In this document: one piece after another, positions 56,515 to 64,000 of the stretch
Layout: the number at the start of each line of letters is the position of its first letter
Position numbering within the stretch: the stretch's first letter is position 1
Assembly: GCA_039621445.1 (NCBI GenBank)
Contig: CP154955.1
Coordinates: 52,419,384-52,483,383 of the forward strand
Reading direction: 5' to 3'
Length of the DNA stretch: 64,000 nt
DNA from: Euglena gracilis
Lineage: Eukaryota; Euglenida; Euglenophyceae; Euglenales
Notes under the pieces: model-generated
Database searches by the model: none
What the model was told of the DNA's origin: nothing
What the model saw: only the letters and a program-made list of their open reading frames with translations
Made by a program: the position numbers and the translations under genes

Positions 56515-56924
56515 GTGCGCGGCGCATGGACCCCTCCTCAGTGCTACGGGCATGCGCCTCTCCGATCAAGTCGGTCTATGCGGTATAATGACTGGCAACG
56601 CAAACAGGCAGGGCCGTTCGTGGGGACAGGCTTTCCCCTCCTTCTCTCCACATCAGAACCACCCCTTTGGACCGTCTATAGACTGTGGAGGGGCGACCCA
56701 GGAAAACGCAGTTGTCCAAGTTAAAAAAAAAAAGCAGATAAAGGCATGCTTCATCGGAGCTTTATTGCGATTGCAACAACCGTCCCCACAGAAAAGAACA
56801 CTCTGTCCAACTGTTCACGCAGTGATAGCACCGGTCAAATCAGCCTTGTCGAATTGTCGCCGCATGTTTGCTGCAATGTGTTTTTTCCTGGGGTGTCTCA
56901 CCAGCCATTGCCGTCACACTGCAG

Positions 56925-57011
56925 GACCATGTCCCCGCGTTGCTCCAGGCGTGGAACGAGGAGTACGGGGCGGAGTATGGGCAATGGGTCCAGGCTTGGG
57001 CCAGAAAATGC
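56925..57011 (+). CDS. Unrecognised gene: exon with LL-x2-WN-x2-YG-x2-YG-x-W motif
   Basis: After cacactgcag the phase-0 frame reads DHVPALLQAWNEEYGAEYG, then QWVQAWARKC. The motif LLQAWNEEYGAEYGQW has the same spacing as LLAQWNRMYGPKYGVW in the exon at 58329. This makes both likely to be real coding sequence and suggests a repeated domain. The 3' border is uncertain (gtggcc at 57012). Confidence 0.5.
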
Positions 57012-57214
57012 GTGGCCAAGTTAATGCACTGTTTTGTGCAGTCTAAATTTTCGATCGATGTGTACGACTGGGGAATATTTATAACAGAACAGAACACAAC
57101 ATGATATGACATGACATGATGACATGGCATGACATGGCATGACACAGCATAACATCCCACAACTGGGTACAGGGGTTTTCTGAATAGTGTTCGAAAATGA
57201 AACTCTGACATGTT

Positions 57215-57253
<39 letters not shown>

Positions 57254-57959
57254 TCATCTCTCTCTCTCTCTCTCCATCGTCTCGCGTCCTCATCTCATCT
57301 CTCTCTCTGCTCTCGTCTCCCTCCTCGTCTCTCCTCTCTCCTCCTCGTCTCTCTCTCTCTCTCCGTCCTCTCTCCATCACAACAATGAATTGGCAGGAAT
57401 CCATTATAGGCCTGTCATGCCGATTGTTTTTTCCATCCACCAGCCTCCGGCCGGCTTTGTGTCAGAGGCCCCGAAGCAGAGTTCGACTGTTCCTGCACTC
57501 ATTTGCTAATACCGCAACAGTTCTCTGACATTGATTCCCATCTCACCGTTCTGTTTTCCTCTTGGCATGCTTTTTCTATCCGGGGCGGAGCCTGTGGACG
57601 AAATGCCAACCGCCCCCAACGGTTTGTCCTCTTCCGATCAGAGCATCCCAAGATCCATTTCCCTCTGGCAGGATCCCCAAGACAACTCCAATGTTTCATT
57701 CCCCCCTCTTTTTTGATGGCGCTGGCTTAAAATTTTCCCACAAATTCTGGTGTTTAACCCTTGGTTTTTGTGCTTTTATTTTTATTAAATATTTATTTTT
57801 ATTATTTTGTTATTTTATTATTTTATTAGTTTATTATTATTTGTTTTTTCATTTCACAGCCTTTTCTCCAATAGCCAACTCATTCCCAGTTGTTTTCTCT
57901 GGCATTTTTTTATGTGGTTTTTTTTTTCGAGCTGCTCGGTGGCCATCCCAAACCCGCAG
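57012..57959 (+). other. Intron-like stretch with CT microsatellite
   Basis: Contains ATGACATGGC-type short repeats (57098-57150), a (CT)n and CTCATCT run at 57222-57375, and an AT-rich TTATTATTTT stretch (57775-57845) that could serve as a branch and pyrimidine region for the next acceptor. No other coding segment is supported. Confidence 0.6.
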
Positions 57960-58004
57960 CGGATGGCTAAGCGCAGTTTCCGGCCAGAGGACCCAATAAC
58001 TGAG
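57960..58004 (+). CDS. Unrecognised gene: short candidate exon
   Basis: 45 nt from acccgcag to a gtttgc donor, phase 0 at both ends, reading RMAKRSFRPEDPITE. It joins in phase to the next exon. Confidence 0.45.
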
Positions 58005-58328
58005 GTTTGCTGAGTGGGAGACAGTGCTGATTGTATACTGTGCAGTTTTGTGTGTCTGGTGTGTTGTGCAACGTTGTGCACTGTCGTGTCGTGTTTTTTT
58101 TTTTGTTGTGGTGATTGTGTTTGTGAGCAATATTGCACGTCTGTGGACATCACGTTGTTTGTCTATGGTGTGTGTCTGTGTGCGAGTCTATGTGTTTGCG
58201 TGTGCATGCACTCGAGTGCACATGCCTGCATTTTGACTGCGCTGTGATCTCGTGTTGCGTGTAATGTGTACCAACTCAGGTGTTAAATGCACTGTGCCTC
58301 TCCCATTATATGTGGTATTGTCTTACAG

Positions 58329-58395
58329 CTGTTGGCCCAGTGGAACCGCATGTACGGGCCCAAATATGGGGTGTGGGAGATGACCCTCCTCCGGC
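58329..58395 (+). CDS. Unrecognised gene: second exon with LL-x2-WN-x2-YG-x2-YG-x-W motif
   Basis: After tcttacag the phase-0 frame reads LLAQWNRMYGPKYGVWE, then MTLLRP. The conserved positions are exactly those of the exon at 56925. Known helix-turn-helix domains have spaced tryptophans, but I cannot assign one. The donor is not certain: GT at 58399 is one choice. Confidence 0.5.
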
Positions 58396-58464
58396 CCGTC
58401 CGTCACAGTCTCTCCCTGAAGACCCGATCGCTTTTTTTATTCTTTGTAATGGTAATGTGAAGTA

Positions 58465-58553
58465 AACCCGCCCAAATATAAAGCCCCCCCCCTATTTATA
58501 TTTGGACGGGATTTCAAGACCCTCAGAGCAGGGGGATTTATATTTGGGGGGGG
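58465..58553. mobile_element. C-run MITE relic (family A-like)
   Basis: AACCCGCCCAAATATAAAGCC at the left and GGATTTATATTTGGGGGGG at the right face each other. TA precedes the left end only. A similar fragment (AACCCCCAAAATATAAAGCC) is at 59290-59360. Confidence 0.5.
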
Positions 58554-58749
58554 AATCAAATTTTTTCAGGTATCCTCTATGACCTTCGGCGGCCTTCAAT
58601 TGTGGCCAAATACCAATTTTATTACAATCGCATATGCACATACACATAAATAAACATGTGCACATGCACATGCACATACAAAAATCATAAACCTATAAAT
58701 GGTACTCGTCAGGGCGTTGCTTAAACAAACCCCGGGGAGGGTCCAGGTC

Positions 58750-58925
58750 AGAGACTGGAAAGTTTGGGCTGGATTGAAAAAGGCTACTGGCTGACCCCCC
58801 CCCCCTGTGGGGGTCCCAAGGCTGGAACCCACCTCGGAACGAACCAGTTTCCTAAAAAAAAATCGATATTGCAAAAATATCGAAAAACTGCCAATTCTGC
58901 AGAAGTCGATTTTTTTTGATACAAA
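58750..58925. repeat. CTGGAAAAAGGCTG dispersed repeat, copy 2
   Basis: Modules GAGACTGGAAAGTTTGGGC, TTGAAAAAGGCTACTGGC, AAAAAAAAATCGAT, AAACTGCCAA and TCGATTTTTTTTGAT match the order at 48710-48900. TGGAAAAAGGCTGCTGGC also occurs at 59110-59130. Confidence 0.65.
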
Positions 58926-59885
58926 ATTTGCCCTGAGCAGATCCTGCCCAAATCCGACCCATTGATCCTGCCCAAATCCGACCCATTTTGCCATTTTTTT
59001 GCCCATTTTTTTGCAGCCCCGAAAGGGAAGCCAAAACTCCGTTGCTGTCCAGACACCCTTTGGGAGGCTACAAAATAAATAAAACTCGTCGATGGAGAGG
59101 TCCGGGGTTGGAAAAAGGCTGCTGGCTGGCTGGAAATGCATAAAATGTTCCACAATATCATAATCATTAATAAAAGTTGCTTCTGAACTGGTTGAACAGA
59201 GTGCTAAAAGAGCCATGTTGGGTCCTTAAGCCCGTTCCCTTTCCTAACAATTCGCTTCTTCAATTCCCTGTTGCTGTGCCAGTCAATTCAACCCCCAAAA
59301 TATAAAGCCCGGCCAGGGGGGTTTGGTTTTGCCGCCCAAATGTAAAGCCCCCCCCCCCCGACGTGGAGCCAGACGCTAGTGTCATTTACTAAAAATTGAG
59401 AAAAATTTGGGTGGATACAGCATTTTTTCCACCAGAAATGCTCCACTTTGGATAATAATTGCACATTTTTGCGGAAATATTGGAGGTACACAACGAAAAT
59501 TTGGCGCCTCAATTTCGGACTTTTTCCGACTCCACCGCTCCACCGGGAAAGTTCTGGTGCTTCCACTGCACGGGTGGCATACAGGTCCCTTGCATAAAGG
59601 GGTTTCAAGTTGGGATTTGGATTTTGGAAATGGGTTGGCGGTAGGATTTTAGCCCCAGTTTGATTGAATGTTTTGAAATTTGGCTTAAAATCAGGCCAGA
59701 GTTAGGCATAATTCAAGCCCAAAGTTAGGCCTAAACCATAAATTAACCCTACCCCTTAACTCAGCGTCCGGAACGCCGTTCAAAGAACCGTTGAATCGAG
59801 AGATTCCCAGGACTGCCGACATTTGGGTCGGTGTGTCATAGTTTTAGGGACCAACCCCCCCCCCTTATCGTATTTGTGGTCTCAG

Positions 59886-59910
59886 GTGGGCACTGGTGTG
59901 AAGCTGCTGT
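59886..59910 (+). CDS. Possible 25-nt microexon
   Basis: GTGGGCACTGGTGTGAAGC and six more bases lie between ggtctcag and a consensus gtaagc donor. Only the splice signals support it. Confidence 0.2.
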
Positions 59911-59929
59911 GTAAGCAACCATATGCACA

Positions 59930-60180
59930 TGCATATGTGCATGCCGATGCATATACACACATATACATACACGCACAAATGTATATGTATGTCTATGCAT
60001 ATGTCTATATGTTTTTGCATATGCCTGTGTCTATATAAATGAAAATATGCATATGCATGTGTGTATGTTTCTATTTATATAAATATGTTTGTATGTGTAT
60101 TTATACGTAATATGTACACATAAACACATTACACATTACATATAAGTGTACATATACTTGTACACATTGAACACATGTGA
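59930..60180. repeat. ATGCATATG / TATAC simple sequence
   Basis: Alternating purine-pyrimidine words (GCATATGTGCATGC, ATATACATACAC, TATGTATGTCTATG) fill this segment. No coding. Confidence 0.8.
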
Positions 60181-60188
60181 ATTTTCAG

Positions 60189-60308
60189 TCGATTGATGAA
60201 ATTCCGGAATCATCATCATTGATAAAATCATCAGTGCGTTGGGCACGTGGAAGTATGCATCACAATCGTGTTCCAAAGCCAAAGATACAGATTCAGAAAA
60301 CCGCACGG
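60189..60308 (+). CDS. Candidate exon, 40 codons, serine/basic
   Basis: Exactly 120 nt from gaattttcag to a gtaaaa donor, phase 0 at both ends. It reads SIDEIPESSSLIKSSVRWA, then RGSMHHNRVPKPKIQIQKT. Both signals are good, but the exon is less GC-rich than the others. It could extend the gene at 54-58 kb. Confidence 0.4.
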
Positions 60309-60832
60309 GTAAAAAAGGCACACACAAATTGTGTTCATTTTGGATGCGATGCTCTCGAGGGGGGCTGTTGGGGACTGCGCACACCTTCAGGTCCACCTGC
60401 GCCATCCTCCGGTCTTGGGTGTGCATATCATCCATCACATTTCCACGGCATCTTCATTTGGCCTCAGTCTTTCCCTTCGCACATTCAACCTTATCCACCG
60501 CTCAACTTTTTTTTTCAATTTTTCACCAATTTTTCTGTGGTAACCAATTGATTTTTTATGTGTTGTGGCAGAGTGTTTCAGGGCTGTAGAGTCTCAATCA
60601 AAAAAAATAGTTTCCTGGCCAATACATAAGCAATCGATGGTAGCCAGAAAGCGATCCACAAATGCATTTCAGACAAGCCGCCCCAGCACTTACGGCTGGC
60701 TCCCATGCATGGTTGACCCATTTGGTTGGTTTTTTGGCCGACACCGTGTTCATGCTTTGCTTGCATTTGCATTTATTTTACGCCTCGTCACTGAGAACCT
60801 CTTCGAAATCGTTTTACGTGTATTGGAAGCAG

Positions 60833-60901
60833 AAAAGAGATGTTTTGGTGCTGCCCCCCAGGGCCGTGCAGCAGGGCACCCCCGTGTCTCAAGCTCCTGC
60901 G
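60833..60901 (+). CDS. Candidate exon
   Basis: 69 nt, phase 0 at both ends, acceptor ggaagcag and donor gtatgc. It reads KRDVLVLPPRAVQQGTPVS, then QAPA. It follows the 60189-60308 candidate in phase. Not recognised. Confidence 0.35.
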
Positions 60902-61889
60902 GTATGCCCCCGCCTGTGGCTCTCTGTGCACGTATGAGAATGCACCCAGAATTGACCGACAGCAGCCAAAATGACCCAAATTTCGAAGAAACCCCCCAAG
61001 TAGATGTTGGTGTGCACATTTGCGCACACCACCGAAATTTTGTTTTCATTTTGAAGCCTTAACAACGGGGACTTCTGAGACAAGAGAAGAATGGAAGTGG
61101 CAGGAGAGCAGCATGTGGAGGTGCTGTGCTCAGAGTGGGGTTGTTGCGCGGTACGTCTGAGAAGGTCAAATACAGTGTGCTAGTGCCCCCCCCCCGGGGG
61201 GTGGGGTCAAATTTTCTGAAGTTACACACAAAAAAATCTCTTCCCAGTTTGCATATCTGTGCACACCCATCACCAGAGGGTGCGGCTTTATTGCAGTTTG
61301 AAATTGAACCTGAAATGTGAGATGTTTTAACAAACGGGTCAGGCCCAGCTCCAACCCTGGACCCCTGGGAGGGGGGCAGCCAGCAGTATTTTTCCAGACA
61401 GCCCAAATTTTCTAGCCTCTGTGCTGGACACCCCATTGGGGGGGGAGGTCGTTAAAAAACGCCCTGGTTTGCGCATTTGTGCAACCATTTGGACAATTTC
61501 ACAACACACCAATTTCAGCTGGCACCTGTGGCCCCTTTGGGCATTTGCGCCGTTGGTTGTTGTGCGCATTTGTGCACACAGACCATTTATGTAAATGCTC
61601 ACACCAACCACCATTTTTTTCACGATATTGAAGGTTCAAGGCATCATTTCAGGCTGAGCATGACCTGCCCCAAATCTTCCCATGTTGATGAGGAAGATGG
61701 TGGAAGGTTCCCAAGCACATATGCTGGGTGTTTATGTATCCCGTACTGCTGTGGTAACTGCTTCCACCTCCGCATCCTGGGGCACCACATCACATCCTGA
61801 TCACATTGTTGGGTTTTGGAGTCAGGTATTGCCATTTTCAAAAAAAAATGTCGATGTGCACACACACTGACAAAAGGAAGAATCCTCTA

Positions 61890-62310
61890 ACCCCCCCCCA
61901 ATTAGAAGCCCCCCCCCCCCCAAATAACAACCCCCCCAAATAGAAGCCCCCCCCCCTCAGGTTTCCCGCCAAAAATCCAAATAACAGAACAATAACAGAA
62001 CAATAACAAAATTGACGAAAAAAATTCCGAAAAATGGTGAAAACCTCGAAAATTCTCCACGAAAAAAGGTCGACATTGGGAACAAAAGTGATATCTAGTA
62101 TCCTTGGAACATGGCCTATCCACCCAAAAACTAGAATAAATGCGTCTTGCATTTTTTTTAAACTTGGACCCCGTTCGATCCCCGGATCGACCGCCGGCCA
62201 AAGTTTTTCCTTTAGACAAAGGGTACCCAATCAGAAGCCCCCCCCCCCCCTCGGGTTTTCCGCAGAGTGACCGAATAGTAGCCCCGGGGGGCTTCTAATG
62301 GGGGGGGGGT
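61890..62310. mobile_element. C-run MITE, family A copy 4
   Basis: Starts ACCCCCCCCCAATTAGAAGCC, ends GGCTTCTAAT then a G run and T, and is flanked by TA (61888-61889, 62311-62312). The interior has several AATAGAAGCCCC modules near both ends and a unique centre (61980-62220). Confidence 0.75.
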
Positions 62311-62318
62311 TAGTGCGA

Positions 62319-63003
62319 TTTAGGCGGCCGGATTCGCAATTAAGCTTTTTTTATGTTTATTTGCGCATTTGCGCAAATGTCCGAAATTTTTGATTTCGGC
62401 AGTGTGGCTCCGGGGGGTTTGAAAACATTGTGACAAGAGATTGCAAAAAATGAGTAAACTTCTGTTTTTGGCAGTGTGACCCCGGGATTTTGGCCAAAAA
62501 TGGTGTTTTTGAGGGCGCATTTGCGCCCACAAACATGTCATTTTAACCTCAAAGTGTTTTTGCGTTTTATTTGCGCAAATGCGCCCACAAAACGTAATTG
62601 TGTTTATTTGTGCAAATGCGCGCATAAGCACACATCAGTTGCGCGACTGCTAGCTGACGTAGTCTGCAGTGTGTGATGTAATAAGGCTCCGTGTGTTCTT
62701 ACCGGCGGCTGCAGTATCCAAATCAGTTCAGCTAGCACGTCAGCACCAGTTCCAAGTGTCGTAACAATGGGGGTGTGTTTCCCACCTGTTTGATGTACGA
62801 GAGCACCAGTCTCACCCTCGGCCCTATCCATTCATTCATTTGGTAAGCAGCAGTTAATCCCCTACAGCACAGGATTGTAACAATTCATAAACTGTTCATC
62901 GTGTGTCAGGGTACAGGGTTCCAGAAATATCGCAAAAATTGTAAATTTGCGCAAATGCGTCCATTTCAAAGAAAAAACCCTTAAGTGCGAATCCGGCCGC
63001 CTC
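62319..63003. mobile_element. Family P deletion derivative (0.7 kb)
   Basis: The left end (TTTAGGCGGCCGGATTCGCA), the GTTTGAAAACATTGTGACAA segment, the CACATCAGTTGCG to CAGCACGTCAGCACC segment and the right end (TTAAGTGCGAATCCGGCCGCC) all align in order with 1140-4113; about 2.3 kb of interior is missing. AGTGCGA occurs at both edges (62312-62318, 63004-63010). However, the right edge is followed by a second copy of the element's own tip (to 63025), so that match may be coincidental. Confidence 0.8.
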
Positions 63004-63120
63004 AGTGCGAGTTCTGCCGCCTAAGCGACACTCTTTTTGATCTGGGGGGATCCGTGAGGGCAGGCCCTCCAGGCCTGCCCTCAAAGGCCGAAGTCAGTCA
63101 AGAGACGGGGGGATCTGTGG

Positions 63121-63187
63121 GGGGGTGCCAAATAGGAAGCCCTCCCTCCTCGGGTTTCCTGCAATGTGACCGTGCAGCAACTCCTAA
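63121..63187. mobile_element. Family A right-end relic
   Basis: CCTCGGGTTTCCTGCAATGTGACC and CTCCTAATTATGGGGTTAG correspond to the right end of the copy at 61890-62310 (TCGGGTTTTCCGCAGAGTGACC, CTTCTAATGGGG). The left end is not found. Confidence 0.5.
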
Positions 63188-63339
63188 TTATGGGGTTAGT
63201 CTAGATACTCCTGGAAAAGCCGGTTCATGAAAACCATGCCCCATGATGTAAGACCCCCTCTCGGATGGGGATCGGAGAAGCATCCAGTGGTATCCCACCC
63301 CTGGGGATGTTGGGAGAAGATTGTGTGCCGCAGGACAAA

Positions 63340-63562
63340 CACACGCACGCACGCACCCACGCGCGCGCGGATGCACGCACACACACAACACAACACACAC
63401 ACACACAGACACACAGACACACACACACAACACAGCACAATGCAACACACAACACAACGCAACGCAATACAACACACCGAAACGCAACACAGCACAGCAC
63501 AGCACAACACACGCAGCACCAACACCACACGCACACACACACGCGCGCGCACATACACACAG

Positions 63563-63655
<93 letters not shown>

Positions 63656-63672
63656 CACACACACACACACAC
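63340..63672. repeat. CA microsatellite
   Basis: (CA)n with CACAACGCAACA and CGCGCG interruptions. Cysteine-valine and threonine-histidine frames here are artefacts. Confidence 0.97.
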
Positions 63673-63760
63673 TCCACGCCTTCCTTCCCATCAAATGCAG
63701 TCCACCCCCCCCCAATGCCAACTGCCTCTGTCGCTCTCTCCCGGCTCTCTCGTCTGCCAG

Positions 63761-63854
63761 CGTCGCTCTCTCCCGGCCCAGGCCGTCGGAGTGCAGGCCG
63801 CCCTCTCCACAATCAGAGCTGCCTGGCGGGGGCAGGGGCTGCGTGGCATTGCAG
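63761..63854 (+). CDS. Candidate exon near the right edge
   Basis: After cgtctgccag the phase-0 frame reads RRSLPAQAVGVQAALSTIR, then AAWRGQGLRGIAG. Codons are GC-ending and the frame stays open to 63965. The A-x-x-x-I-R-x-x-W-R-G pattern is faintly IQ-like, but not enough to name it. It may belong to the gene at 54-61 kb or to a new gene running off the window. No clear donor. Confidence 0.35.
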
Positions 63855-64000
63855 GCAAGATGGCACACCACCCACTGGGGGGGGGGGATAAGGGCCGGCG
63901 CAGAAAGCATGGTCATTTCCCACACCTCTACCCCTGCCCCAAAAGTTGCTGGCACGCTGAGGTTTAAGGCGAGGCCAACCCACCCCGGGGGGAGGTGCCT

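Overview
The window is eukaryotic nuclear DNA. Short GC-rich coding exons with GT/AG borders and matching phases lie in introns of hundreds to thousands of bases. The introns are crowded with microsatellites, satellite-like tandem repeats, long G or C runs and copies of several non-autonomous DNA transposon families. Two host genes are recognisable, both on the + strand. The organism cannot be named from sequence alone. Large introns, dispersed inverted-repeat elements, an introner-like insertion and a LINE with an RNase H domain suggest an alga or other free-living protist, but this is a weak inference.

Layout. (1) About 216-15000: the 3' two thirds of a MYST-family histone acetyltransferase gene, whose 5' part lies left of the window. 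Six exons are readable and a seventh is possible. Intron 1 holds a C-run MITE (445-654), a 3-kb inverted-repeat element (1140-4113) and two tandem arrays (4488-5216). One intron (5924-6174) has inverted termini and an exact 8-bp target duplication but no GT-AG borders. Intron 4 holds a decayed, much interrupted LINE-type retroelement (RT, RNase H, zinc knuckle; 7981-12033) with further ORFs to 13694. (2) About 17227-18217: three candidate exons whose phases agree, product unknown. (3) About 18.2-38.7 kb: mostly repeats, with a second introner-like element at 33841-34124 (TSD 33833-33840 and 34125-34132) and a few weak candidate exons. (4) About 38.7-45.9 kb: an Fcf2-type pre-rRNA processing factor gene, with four supported exons, two possible upstream exons, very long GT/CA microsatellites in its introns and three copies of a dispersed C/G-rich repeat. 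(5) About 46.7-47.3 kb: a hAT-like element carrying a satellite. (6) About 54.1-61 kb, perhaps on to 63.9 kb: exons of an unrecognised + strand gene. Two of them repeat LL-x2-WN-x2-YG-x2-YG-x-W with identical spacing. (7) 61.9-63.2 kb: adjacent DNA elements, including a short deletion derivative of the 1140-4113 family, then a long CA microsatellite.

The recognised genes are nuclear housekeeping functions: chromatin acetylation, and early processing of the small-subunit rRNA precursor. They do not form an operon. The most unusual content is the mobile DNA: a set of inverted-repeat elements, several carrying satellite arrays inside them. One has created an intron-like interruption in a conserved exon. 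A second copy of that family landed on an AG|GT proto-splice site, so that one target copy supplies a donor GT and the other an acceptor AG.

Limits. Exon borders are read by eye from splice dinucleotides, phase and protein similarity recalled from family knowledge. No alignment, RNA evidence or database search was available. Most long open frames in the window cross microsatellites or repeats and were not called.
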